Part shown: positions 40,575 to 48,493 of the stretch, one piece after another | Position numbering within the stretch: position 1 is the first letter of the stretch | Layout of the letters: each line of letters opens with the position of its first letter | Origin: Paeniroseomonas aquatica | Lineage (GTDB): Bacteria > Pseudomonadota > Alphaproteobacteria > Acetobacterales > Acetobacteraceae | Reading direction: 5' to 3' | DNA: 64,000 bases | NCBI RefSeq assembly: GCF_030409335.1 | Contig: NZ_JAUFPN010000178.1 | Location: 1 to 64,000, forward strand | The notes under the pieces: generated by a model | Told to the model about the DNA's origin: nothing | The model's input: only the letters and a program-made list of their open reading frames with translations | The model's database searches: none | Program-made: the position numbers and the translations under genes

Positions 40575-41537
40575 ATGAAGACGACGCGCCGGCTGCTGCT
40601 CGCGGCCCCTGCCCTGCTCGCCGGCCCGGTGCGGGCGCAGGCCTGGCCGGACCGGCCGATCCGCATCATCGTCCCCTATACCCCCGGCGCCTTCAACGAC
40701 ACGCTGGCGCGGCTGGTCGGCGAGCGCATGGGCGATGCGGTCGGGCAGATCGGCGTGGTGGAGAACCGGCCGGGGGCGAGCGGGTCGCTCGCCATCGCCG
40801 CGACGGCCCAGGCGACGGACCACCACACCATCGCCGTCGCCAATACCGCCAACCTGACGATGAACCCCTTCCTCTTTGCCAATACCGGCTATGATTCGAC
40901 CAGGGACATCGCCCCGCTCTGCGTCGCCGCGCGGCTGATGAACTGCCTGGTGGTGAACAGCGACAGCGGCATCACCAGCCTGGCGGGGCTGATCGAGCGG
41001 GTGAAGGCGGGGCCGGGCACGCTGAGCTACTACAGCTCCGGCGCCGGCAGCAGCCCGCACCTGGCGGCGGAGCTCTTCCGGGTGAAGGCGGGGCTCGAGA
41101 TGGTGCACGTGCCCTATCGCGGCAGTGCGCCGGCGATCGCCGACCTGATCGGCGGGCGGGTCGACCTCGGCATCGACAACCTGCCGAACGTGCTGCCGAA
41201 CATCCAGGGTGGGCGGTTGCGGGCGCTCGCGGTGACCGGCAATGCGCGCGACGTGGCGTTGCCCGATGTGCCGACGTTCGCCGAGGCGGGGCTGGCGGAT
41301 TACGAGGTCTATGTCTGGTTCGGCTTCATCGGCTCGGCGAGCATGCCTGCCCCGGTGCGGGACCGGCTCTCGGCGGCGATCATCGGCATCGTGCAGGGGG
41401 CGGAGACGGCGGAGAAGATCCGCCGCGGCGGGGCGGCGGTCTGGCCGCAGGATCAGGGCCAGTTCGCCGCGCTGATCCGCAGCGAGCTGACCAAATGGGA
41501 CGGCGTGATCAAGGCCGCCGGCCTGAAGCTGGAATAG
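40575..41537 (+). CDS. Tripartite tricarboxylate transporter receptor (Bug/TctC family)
   Basis: A 320-aa extracytoplasmic binding protein. A signal peptide (LLLAAPALLAGPVRAQA) precedes WPDRPIRIIVPYTPGAFNDT, the hallmark Bug start. VVENRPGASGSLA near residues 57-69, HVPYRGSAPAIADLIGGRVD near 178-197 and LRALAVTGNARDVALPDVPT near 215-234 follow the family order. These proteins bind carboxylates and often act without local TctA/TctB membrane genes, which are absent here. GGGAGG stands 8 bases before the ATG. It is the fourth gene of the SDR/dehydrogenase/ligase group, so it probably captures the acid that the ligase activates. Confidence 0.93.
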   Translation: MKTTRRLLLAAPALLAGPVRAQAWPDRPIRIIVPYTPGAFNDTLARLVGERMGDAVGQIGVVENRPGASGSLAIAATAQATDHHTIAVANTANLTMNPFLFANTGYDSTRDIAPLCVAARLMNCLVVNSDSGITSLAGLIERVKAGPGTLSYYSSGAGSSPHLAAELFRVKAGLEMVHVPYRGSAPAIADLIGGRVDLGIDNLPNVLPNIQGGRLRALAVTGNARDVALPDVPTFAEAGLADYEVYVWFGFIGSASMPAPVRDRLSAAIIGIVQGAETAEKIRRGGAAVWPQDQGQFAALIRSELTKWDGVIKAAGLKLE

Positions 41538-41588
41538 CCGCGGCCTCCCCGCACGGCCAATGCCAACTCAGAAAAATAGATGAGGGGT

Positions 41589-41612
41589 CCGGGGAGAATA
41601 CCTTCTCCCCGG
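41589..41612. terminator. Hairpin between convergent genes
   Basis: CCGGGGAGAA and TTCTCCCCGG pair perfectly over 10 bp around a 4-base loop. It lies between the ends of the TctC-type gene and the DUF1194 gene. An A-rich tract (GAAAAATA) stands just outside on the left, giving a T tract when read on the minus strand. It probably stops transcription from both sides. Confidence 0.7.
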
Positions 41613-41627
41613 CCTTTGCCTTCCCTG

Positions 41628-42305
41628 TCACGCAATCTCCCGCACCAGCTTCGCCCGCAGCGCGCGGGCGATATCCCGCCGGTCCTCCGCACTGACGACG
41701 AAGGCGCCGGGCCCGCCGATCACCTCACGCCGGTAGGTCTCGGCCAGCGGCTCGCCGAAGCGGGTGACCTGGCCGGCGGCGGCGACGGCGAGTGCATTGA
41801 TGGTGATGCCGGCGGCGACGGCGGCATCGCGGGCGGTGGCGGCGGGGATCAGGGAGCGCAGGTCGGGGCCGTCGCCCGAGAGGTCGATGACCCGCTCCAC
41901 CGCACGGAAGGGCGCGGCGGCGATCAGCCGGGTGCAGTGCTCCAGCGCATCGCCGATGGCGTTCCAGCTCTGCGGGCTGCGCGGGGCGGCGAGCACGGCC
42001 TCCGCCAGGGCGCGGGCGCCGGCGGCATCGGCGACGCGCATCCATTCCACCACCGTCGCGGCGCCGCCGGGCGAGCCCCATTCGACCATCGCCACGCCGA
42101 CGGCGCCGCGCGGCTTCGCCCCGATGGCGGCCAGCACGGCGGGGTGGGAGAGCGCCTCGGCATAGCCCTCGCGTTGGAGCTGGAATTCATCGGCGTCGAT
42201 CGAGCCGGAGGCGTCGACGGCGAGGACGAGCAGCGCATCCACTTCCCGCCCCTGGGCCAGGGCTGGGGTGGCGGCCAGGCTGGCGAGCAGGGGGCGGCGG
42301 CGCAT
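41628..42305 (-). CDS. DUF1194 / von Willebrand factor A-like protein
   Basis: A 225-aa protein. A short signal segment (RRPLLASLAATPALAQG) is followed by VDALLVLAVDASGSIDADEF near residues 20-39, where DASGS is the first part of a metal-ion-dependent adhesion site. VIDLSGDGPDL near 129-139 gives the matching SGDG loop, as found in DUF1194 proteins. It is predicted to be periplasmic, with unknown ligand. Start at MRRRPLL is preferred because it yields the signal peptide. It is monocistronic: divergent from the alpha/beta hydrolase (91 bases apart), and its end faces the hairpin at 41589. Confidence 0.85.
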   Translation of the reverse strand: MRRRPLLASLAATPALAQGREVDALLVLAVDASGSIDADEFQLQREGYAEALSHPAVLAAIGAKPRGAVGVAMVEWGSPGGAATVVEWMRVADAAGARALAEAVLAAPRSPQSWNAIGDALEHCTRLIAAAPFRAVERVIDLSGDGPDLRSLIPAATARDAAVAAGITINALAVAAAGQVTRFGEPLAETYRREVIGGPGAFVVSAEDRRDIARALRAKLVREIA

Positions 42306-42396
42306 GCGGGGCTCCTCGCACAAGGGATGGTGTGCCGCTGGCGCTTGGCGAGCGGCGCCGGTCCGCGCATCCTGCGGCCCAACCAGGGAGACGGCC

Positions 42397-43212
42397 ATGC
42401 CGAGTTGCACCGTGAACGGCTATTCGATGGAATTCGTGGAGGCGGGCCAGGGCGAGCCGGTGGTGCTGATCCATGGCTCGCTGAACGACTACCGCTACTG
42501 GGCGCCGCAGATGGAGCCGCTCGGCGCGGCCTACCGCGTGGTGGCGCCGAGCCTGCGGCATTACTGGCCGGAGCGCTGGGACGGCAGCGGCGAGGGCTTC
42601 CGGATCGACCAGCACGTGGAGGACATGGCGGCCTTCCTCGCCGCGCTCGGCCAGGGGCCGGTGCGGCTGATCGGCCATTCCCGCGGCGGGCATATCGCCT
42701 TCCGCCTGGCGGAACGGCACCCCGGGCTGATCGGCCGGCTGGTGCTGGCGGAGCCGGGTGGCGAGCTGGACGAGAGCCTGGGCGGCGCGCCGGTGGCGGG
42801 GCCCGGACGGCAGGCGCAGGCCTTCGCCGAGGCGGCGGCGCTGGTGAAGTCCGGCGACGTCGAGGGCGGGCTGCGCCGCTTCGCCGAGCATACCGGCGGC
42901 CCCGGCGCCTGGGAGAAGCGGAGCGAGACCCGCAAGACGATCGGCCGCGACAATGCGCATACGCTCGCCGGGCAGATCGACGAACGGCGCCGCCCCTTCT
43001 CCCGCGCCGCGGCCGAGAGCATCCGGGTGCCGACGCTGCTGGTGCATGGCGCCAATACCCAGCCGAGCTTCATCGCCATCATTGATGCGCTGGAGAGGAC
43101 GATGCCGGGCTTCGCCGGACGGGTGAGCATCCCGGATGCGGCGCATGGCATGAGCAGCGACAACCCCGCCGCCTTCAACGCCGCGGTGCTGGCCTTCCTG
43201 GAGGCGCGCTGA
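42397..43212 (+). CDS. Alpha/beta hydrolase
   Basis: A 271-aa cytosolic hydrolase of the standard fold. EPVVLIHGSLNDYRYW near residues 20-35 forms the oxyanion hole, VRLIGHSRGGHIAFRLAERH near 89-108 contains the nucleophile serine (GHSRG), an acidic residue follows LLVHGANTQ near 213-221, and the catalytic His lies in IPDAAHGMSSDNP near 246-258. Substrate is unknown. The Arg after the nucleophile is seen in several ring-opening and carbon-carbon hydrolases. One base separates its stop from the next gene (epimerase), so they form an operon. Confidence 0.9.
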   Translation: MPSCTVNGYSMEFVEAGQGEPVVLIHGSLNDYRYWAPQMEPLGAAYRVVAPSLRHYWPERWDGSGEGFRIDQHVEDMAAFLAALGQGPVRLIGHSRGGHIAFRLAERHPGLIGRLVLAEPGGELDESLGGAPVAGPGRQAQAFAEAAALVKSGDVEGGLRRFAEHTGGPGAWEKRSETRKTIGRDNAHTLAGQIDERRRPFSRAAAESIRVPTLLVHGANTQPSFIAIIDALERTMPGFAGRVSIPDAAHGMSSDNPAAFNAAVLAFLEAR

Positions 43213-43213
43213 G

Positions 43214-44083
43214 ATGCGCAGCGTCGTCGTCACCGGCGGCAGCGGCAAGGCGGGGCGCGCCGCGATCCGCGAGCTGCTGGCGCATGGCTATAGCGTGATG
43301 AACGTGGATGTGGCGCCGCCGGCCGAGCCGCTCTGCCACTTCCTCAAGGCCGACCTCAACGACCTGGGCCAGGCGGTGGATGCGCTGCGCCGCGCGGCCG
43401 GCACGGTGGACCGGCGGCGGGAGCCGCTGGGGCAGCCCTTCGCGGTGGTGCACATGGCGGGCATCCCGGCGCCGGGACTGGCCCCCGATGCCGTCACCTT
43501 CCAGAACAACCTGATGACCACCTACAACATCTTCAGCGCGGCGACCCTACTGGGGCTGGAGCGGGTGGTCTGGGCCTCGTCGGAGACGACCTACGGCCTG
43601 CCGCTGACCCGCTCCCCGCCCGCCTTCGCCCCGGTGACCGAAGAGCATGCGCTGGTGCCGGAGAGCGGCTATGCGCTCGCCAAGGTGCTCTGCGAGCGGA
43701 TGGCGGAGGAGATGCACCGCTGGAACCCGGCGACGCGCTTCGTCGGCTTCCGCATCTCGAACATCCTGGAAGAGGCGGATTACGCGCTGATCCCCGGCTT
43801 CCAGGCGGATGAGACGCTGCGGCGCTGGAACCTCTGGAGCTGGGTGGACAGCCGCGACGTCGGCCTCGCCTGCCGGCTGGCGCTGGAGGCCGAGGTGCCG
43901 GGCTGCGACGTCTTCACCATCGCCGCCGCGGATACACTGATGGAGCGGCCGAGCGCGGCGCTGATGGCGGCGCATTTCCCCAACGTGCCGCTGCGCGCGG
44001 TGGCGGAGCATGGCACGCTGCTCAGCATCGACAAGGCGCGGCGGATGCTGGGCTACCAGCCCCGTCATAGCTGGCGGTCGTAG
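43214..44083 (+). CDS. NAD-dependent epimerase/dehydratase family protein
   Basis: A 289-aa extended SDR. It starts VVVTGGSGKAGRAAIRELLA (GxxGxxG at residues 7-13). VVHMAGIPAPGLAPD near 76-90 and VVWASSETTYGLPLTRSPP near 116-134 give the Ser, and SGYALAKVLCERMAEEMHRW near 151-170 the YxxxK pair. RISNILEEADY follows. The first base pair-off residue after strand 2 is Asp (NVDVAPP), pointing to NAD. It could be a sugar-nucleotide epimerase or uronate dehydrogenase-like enzyme. It is co-transcribed with the alpha/beta hydrolase and ends just before a strong palindrome. Confidence 0.88.
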   Translation: MRSVVVTGGSGKAGRAAIRELLAHGYSVMNVDVAPPAEPLCHFLKADLNDLGQAVDALRRAAGTVDRRREPLGQPFAVVHMAGIPAPGLAPDAVTFQNNLMTTYNIFSAATLLGLERVVWASSETTYGLPLTRSPPAFAPVTEEHALVPESGYALAKVLCERMAEEMHRWNPATRFVGFRISNILEEADYALIPGFQADETLRRWNLWSWVDSRDVGLACRLALEAEVPGCDVFTIAAADTLMERPSAALMAAHFPNVPLRAVAEHGTLLSIDKARRMLGYQPRHSWRS

Positions 44084-44085
44084 GC

Positions 44086-44117
44086 CCGGTCCCGGCGGGG
44101 TACCCCACCGGGACCGG
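44086..44117. terminator. Long near-perfect palindrome between convergent genes
   Basis: A 32-base palindrome, CCGGTCCCGG...CCGGGACCGG with a GGGGTACCCC centre, has only one mismatched pair. It lies three bases after the epimerase stop and nine bases from the deacylase stop. Its place points to bidirectional termination, although no T tract follows. Confidence 0.6.
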
Positions 44118-44125
44118 CTGCCGCC

Positions 44126-45844
44126 TCAGGCCGTGGCCCGCACCAGCCGGCCCGGCCGCGCGCCGGTGTCCCTGCCCTTCTCGAAGATCGGCACGCCGGA
44201 GACGAGGGTCATGTCGTAGCCCTCGACCTGCTGCACCAGCCGGCGGCCGCCGGCGGGGAGGTCGTAGATCATCTCCGGGTGGTGCAGCCGCAGCGCGTCC
44301 ATGTCGATGACGTTGACGTCCGCCTTCTTGCCCACTTCCAGCCGGCCGCGGTCGTGGAAGCCGAAGAAGTCGGCGGTCTCGCTGGTCTGCCGCTTGATGA
44401 TGAACTCGAGCGGCAGGCGCTCCCCGCGCGAGCGGTCGCGGACCCAATGGGTGATCATGTAGGTGCAGAGCGAGGCGTCGCAGATCACGCCGCAATGGGC
44501 GCCGCCATCGGACAGGCCGAGCACCGTGTGCGGGTCGGTGATCATCTCCTGCACCACCGCCAGGTCGCCATGGACGTAGTTGGTGACGGGGAAGTACAGC
44601 ATCCGGCTGCCGTCGCCGCCGGTGAGGTAGTCGTAGCAGAATTCCTGCGGCGTCTGGCCGGCGCGCTCGGCCATGGCGGCGATGCTGCGCTCGGGGCCCG
44701 GCTCGTAGTCCGGCGGGTCGCCCAGCAGGTACATGCGGTCCCAGCGGGTGGCGATCTGGCGGGAGAGCGGCGGCAGCACCTCCATCAGCCGGGGGGAGGC
44801 TTCCTCCGCCAGCACCGCGGCGCGGACCGCCGGGTCGCGCAGCCGGGCGAGCTGCGCGGCCGGCGAGAGGGTGGCGGTCTCGGCATAGGCCTCGCGCAGG
44901 GCGAAGGGGTTCAGCGAGGTGGTCAGGCCGAGGATCAGCCCGACCGGGCGGCCGGCGACCTGGGCCGACATCGGCAGGCCCTCGGCCCGGGCGGCGCGGA
45001 CGCCGTCCATCAGCCGGCGCCAGCGGTCGGGGTCGTAGGAGCGGTCGGTCAGCAGGAACCAGAGCGGGCGCTTGTTCTCGCGGGCGATGGTGTTCATCCA
45101 GCCGAATTCGGCGGCCTCGTCCTCGAAGTCCGACAGCATGCCGAAGGCGCCGCGGCCGGCGCGGCCGAGCGCCCGGCCGATGCCGATCAGCTCCTCATGC
45201 TCGGCGTAGCGGCCGGGGACGAGGTCGCCGTCCGGGGTCTTGTGCTGGTCGGTGCGCGAGGTGGTGAAGCCGAAGGCGCCGGCCTTCAGCGCCTCCTCGG
45301 TCAGGCGGGACATCTCGGCGATGTCTTCGGCGGTCGCCATCTCGCGGCGGATGGCGCGGTCGCCCATGACATAGACCCGCAGCGGATGGTGGGCGACCTG
45401 GGCCGCGATATCGATGGTGCGCGGCAGCCGCTCCAGCGCGTCGAGGTATTCGGGGAAGCTTTCCCAGTCCCACTTCAGCCCCTCGGCCAGGGCGATGCCG
45501 GGGATGTCCTCGACGCCTTCCATCAGGTCGATGAGGCCCTGGTGGTCGCGCTTGCGCACCGGGGCGAAGCCGACGCCGCAATTGCCGAAGAGGATGGTGG
45601 TCACGCCGTTCCAGGAGGAGGGCGCCAGCACCGGGTCCCAGGTCGCCTGGCCGTCGTAATGCGTGTGCACGTCGACCCAGCCGGGGGTGACGAGGCGGCC
45701 GGCGGCGTCGACCTCCCGGCGGCCCGGGCCGGCGGTGCCGCCGACCTGGGTGATGCGGTCGCCGTCGATTGCGAGGTCGCCGGTGAAGGACGGCTTGCCG
45801 GTGCCATCGACGATGGTGCCGCCGCGGATCACGATGTCATGCAT
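44126..45844 (-). CDS. N-acyl-D-amino-acid deacylase (D-aminoacylase family)
   Basis: A 572-aa amidohydrolase. The start DIVIRGGTIVDGTGKP is typical. GWVDVHTHYDGQATWDP near residues 55-71 carries the metal His pair. GVTTILFGNCGVGFAPVRK near 80-98 carries the metal-ligand Cys of D-aminoacylases. LGLSDGGAHCGVICDAS near 441-457 carries the catalytic Asp. RQTSETADFFGFHDRGRLEV near 481-500 belongs to the C-terminal region. Members hydrolyse N-acyl-D-amino acids or related amides and need zinc. Substrate is not defined. GGAGACCCCCC before the ATG supports the start. It is alone on its strand; a longer upstream frame is basic and non-conserved. It could work with the dihydropyrimidinase at 28692 in amide breakdown, but nothing links them directly. 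Confidence 0.9.
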   Translation of the reverse strand: MHDIVIRGGTIVDGTGKPSFTGDLAIDGDRITQVGGTAGPGRREVDAAGRLVTPGWVDVHTHYDGQATWDPVLAPSSWNGVTTILFGNCGVGFAPVRKRDHQGLIDLMEGVEDIPGIALAEGLKWDWESFPEYLDALERLPRTIDIAAQVAHHPLRVYVMGDRAIRREMATAEDIAEMSRLTEEALKAGAFGFTTSRTDQHKTPDGDLVPGRYAEHEELIGIGRALGRAGRGAFGMLSDFEDEAAEFGWMNTIARENKRPLWFLLTDRSYDPDRWRRLMDGVRAARAEGLPMSAQVAGRPVGLILGLTTSLNPFALREAYAETATLSPAAQLARLRDPAVRAAVLAEEASPRLMEVLPPLSRQIATRWDRMYLLGDPPDYEPGPERSIAAMAERAGQTPQEFCYDYLTGGDGSRMLYFPVTNYVHGDLAVVQEMITDPHTVLGLSDGGAHCGVICDASLCTYMITHWVRDRSRGERLPLEFIIKRQTSETADFFGFHDRGRLEVGKKADVNVIDMDALRLHHPEMIYDLPAGGRRLVQQVEGYDMTLVSGVPIFEKGRDTGARPGRLVRATA

Positions 45845-45969
45845 GGGGGGTCTCCTGTGCTGGAGAGGCGTCTTGGTCGGTCGACCGGCAGGATGACCGC
45901 CCGGCGCGCGGGAGGCAAGCGCGCGGCGTTGACGCTGCGCCCCGGTGACTGCCTTATTCGCCGCCATTC

Positions 45970-47520
45970 ATGACGCCGCCGGCCTGGAATCCCCGCTTGA
46001 CCCATATCCTGTTCGGCCGCCGTGCCGCCTTCGGGGCCGCCCTGGCCCTCGCCGCCGCCAGGGCCGAGGCGGCCGAGACCGTCACCCTCACCTTCCTGCA
46101 CGTGAACGACGTCTACCAGCACCTCGGCACCGCGTCCCATGGCGGGCTGGCCGAGCTGGGCACGCTGGTGGAGGCCGCCCGCGCCGCCGCGCCGGGGCCG
46201 AGCTTCCTGACCTTCGGCGGCGACCTGATCTCGCCCTCGCTCGCCTCCTCCGTCACCGGCGGGGCGCATATGGTCGAGATCTTCAATGCCCTCGGCACCG
46301 ACGTGGCAGTGCTGGGCAACCATGAATTCGACCTCGGCCTGCCGGTCATCCGCCAGCGCATCGCCGAGAGCCGCTTCCCCTGGCTCGGCGCCAATGTGCG
46401 GGAGGCCGACGGCCGGGTCTTCGGCGGCGCGGTGGCGACGGTGCTGCGGGAGGCGGCGGGGCTGCGCATCGGCTTCGTCGGCATCCTGACCAGGGCGACC
46501 GGGGATCTCGCGGTCGGCGCCGGCAGCCTCAGCTTCGGGCCGGAGCAGCCGGCGCTCGAGGCCGGCATCGCCGCGCTCCGCCGCCAGGGCGCCAATATCG
46601 TCGTCGCGCTGACCCACCAGGACCTGGCCGAGGACGAACGCATGGCCCGCGAGGTCGAGGGCCTCGACCTGGTGCTGGGCGGGCACGACCACGAGCCGGT
46701 GCTGAAGCGGGATACCGGCGCCGCGGTGGTCAAGGCCGGCGGCGACGCGGAATGGCTGGCGGTCGCCGAGCTGCGGGTGGAACGCCCGGCCGGGAACCGC
46801 CCCGCCCGGGTCCGCGCCATCGGGCTCAGGCTGATCCCCAACGTGGACGTGCCCCCCTCCCCGCGCATCGCGCCGTTGGTGGCGGCCGTGGAGGCGCGGC
46901 TGCAGGCGGTGCTGGGGCAGCCGCTGGGCCGGCTGGCGGTGCCGCTCGATACCCGCACCGCCGTGGTCCGCACCCGGGAGGCGGCGATGGGCGACCTGAT
47001 CGCCGATGCGCTGCGGGCGCATTTCGGCGCCGATGCGGCGCTGGTGAACGGCGGCGGGCTGCGCGGCAACCGGGACTATCCGGTGGGCCACGAGCTCACC
47101 CGGCGCGACCTGATGGCCGAGATGCCCTTCGGCAATGCGGTGGTGCTGCTGGAGATCACCGGCGCGGCGCTGCTGGAGGCGCTGGAGCACGGCGTCTCGG
47201 CGGTGGAGGCGGCGGCCGGGCGCTTCCCGCAGACCAGCGGCATCGCCGCGGTCTTCCACCCGGCGCTGCCGCCCGGCCACCGGCTGCGGGAGGCGCTGGT
47301 TGGCGGCGCGCCACTCGACCCGGCGCGGCGCTACCGGCTGGCGACGGTGGACTACCTGGCGCTCGGCGGCGACGGCTATGCCGCGCTGAAGGCGGCGAAG
47401 GTGCTGGTGGATGCCTCCGGCGGGCCGCTGCTGGTGAATGTGGTGGCCGAGGCGGTGCTGCGGGCGGGGGTGGTCGATATCAGGACGGGGGGACGGGTGC
47501 GGGCGGCGGGGGGCGGGTAG
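45970..47520 (+). CDS. 5'-nucleotidase/UshA-family metallophosphoesterase
   Basis: A 516-aa exported enzyme. A signal with twin arginines (FGRRAAFGAALALAAARAEA) ends near residue 35. The N-terminal metallophosphoesterase half shows LTFLHVNDVYQHLG near 40-53, TFGGDLISPSL near 80-90, VAVLGNHEFDLGLP near 112-125, VALTHQDLAEDE near 213-224 and LVLGGHDHEPV near 235-245, covering the Asp, Asn and His metal ligands. The C-terminal 5'-nucleotidase domain has LVNGGGLRGNRDYP near 358-371 and VDYLALGGDGYAAL near 460-473. It releases phosphate from nucleotides in the periplasm. No operon partner is seen. The Pst operon lies 6 kb away, which may be relevant. Confidence 0.92.
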   Translation: MTPPAWNPRLTHILFGRRAAFGAALALAAARAEAAETVTLTFLHVNDVYQHLGTASHGGLAELGTLVEAARAAAPGPSFLTFGGDLISPSLASSVTGGAHMVEIFNALGTDVAVLGNHEFDLGLPVIRQRIAESRFPWLGANVREADGRVFGGAVATVLREAAGLRIGFVGILTRATGDLAVGAGSLSFGPEQPALEAGIAALRRQGANIVVALTHQDLAEDERMAREVEGLDLVLGGHDHEPVLKRDTGAAVVKAGGDAEWLAVAELRVERPAGNRPARVRAIGLRLIPNVDVPPSPRIAPLVAAVEARLQAVLGQPLGRLAVPLDTRTAVVRTREAAMGDLIADALRAHFGADAALVNGGGLRGNRDYPVGHELTRRDLMAEMPFGNAVVLLEITGAALLEALEHGVSAVEAAAGRFPQTSGIAAVFHPALPPGHRLREALVGGAPLDPARRYRLATVDYLALGGDGYAALKAAKVLVDASGGPLLVNVVAEAVLRAGVVDIRTGGRVRAAGGG

Positions 47521-47564
47521 TGCGGGGATGCCTTCAGAAGTGGCCGCTCCGCCCGATGCGGCCG

Positions 47565-48329
47565 CTAGCGGGTATCGGTGCGGCCGGCCTTGGTTTCCTG
47601 CACGGCACTCGCGGGCGGCGTGAGAAAGGCATCGAAGCGCGCCTTCACGACCGCGTAGCACTCGCAGGAGGATCTCTCCAGTCCGGCGCGGTCCAGCACC
47701 TGCATCAGGCCGCGGCGATAGCTGATGAGGCCCTGATTCTGCAGGGATTGCGCCGCAAGCGTGACGGAGGTCCGGTTCGCGCCCATGATGCGCGACAGGA
47801 ATTCATGGGTGTAGGTCAGCATTTCGCCTTCCGCCCGGTCATGCATCATGAGCAGCCAGCGGCACATCCGCTCCTCGACCGTATGGAGCGAGTTGCAGGC
47901 GACCGTCTGCATGACCTGCGACAGCAGGGTCTCGGAATAGCTGACGAAGAGATCCTGAATATGGGCGCTGCTGTGGAACACCGACTGCAGGTACTGGATC
48001 TCGCAGCGGAGCATCGGACCTTCGAGCTGGACCATGCAGCGATTGAAGGAGACGCGGCTGTACATGGCGGAGAAGAGGCCGAATGCGCCCTCCCGCCCGA
48101 TATTCGCGCACTCGATCTCGGACCCGTTGTCCAGCACGGTCAGCAGCGAGAGAACGCATCCCTGCGGGAAATAGGCGTGCTCCAGCAGGCCCCCGGCCTC
48201 GCAGACGACTGCCCCGAGCTTCAGGTGAACGGGCTGCATATGCTGCATGATCTTGCGATGGACCGCTGGCTCGAAAGCGCCGATTAATTGATTTTTGTGA
48301 ACAAGTTTTTCAACTTGAGGTTTCTTCAC
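47565..48329 (-). CDS. Crp/Fnr-family transcriptional regulator, GTG start
   Basis: A 254-aa regulator. The cyclic-nucleotide-binding-like beta roll covers about residues 10-150 (LGAVVCEAGGLLEHAYFPQG near 43-62, IECANIGREGAFGLFSAMYS near 75-94). The helical HTH domain is in the last third: TVEERMCRWLLMMHDR near 153-168 and TYTHEFLSRIMGANRTSVTL near 175-194. It lacks the Fnr cysteine cluster and the usual cAMP pocket Arg-Ser pair, so its signal is unknown. GTG at 48329 follows GAGGG. The 5' end is AT-rich compared with the rest of the window. It is divergent from a PAS histidine kinase, with a palindrome in between. Confidence 0.87.
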   Translation of the reverse strand: MKKPQVEKLVHKNQLIGAFEPAVHRKIMQHMQPVHLKLGAVVCEAGGLLEHAYFPQGCVLSLLTVLDNGSEIECANIGREGAFGLFSAMYSRVSFNRCMVQLEGPMLRCEIQYLQSVFHSSAHIQDLFVSYSETLLSQVMQTVACNSLHTVEERMCRWLLMMHDRAEGEMLTYTHEFLSRIMGANRTSVTLAAQSLQNQGLISYRRGLMQVLDRAGLERSSCECYAVVKARFDAFLTPPASAVQETKAGRTDTR

Positions 48330-48397
48330 AATATATCGCCCTCGTAGAACTGTATTGTGGAAATTTAACTTCTGGCATTTGTTTTGGTTGCGACTTT

Positions 48398-48415
48398 CTG
48401 TTGGGTGGGCAACAG
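48398..48415. promoter_or_regulatory. Candidate Crp-type operator in the divergent Crp-like/kinase intergenic region
   Basis: CTGTTG-GGTGGG-CAACAG is a perfect 6-bp inverted repeat with 6-base spacing, the same half-site spacing as Crp sites (TGTGA-N6-TCACA). It is 69 bases upstream of the regulator GTG and 79 bases from the kinase start. Autoregulation is inferred. Confidence 0.4.
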
Positions 48416-48493
48416 ACACGCTCCCTGAAACGAGCCACACTGGCAGAGACGACGATGTAGCGACGTCGCCATATGCGCGAGAGGTGTGCCGGG

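Noticed and set aside
36955-41537. Polyhydroxyalkanoate or fatty-acid synthesis cluster
   Set aside because: The genes present are an SDR, acyl-CoA dehydrogenase, CoA ligase and TctC receptor, which fit uptake and degradation; no synthase is present.
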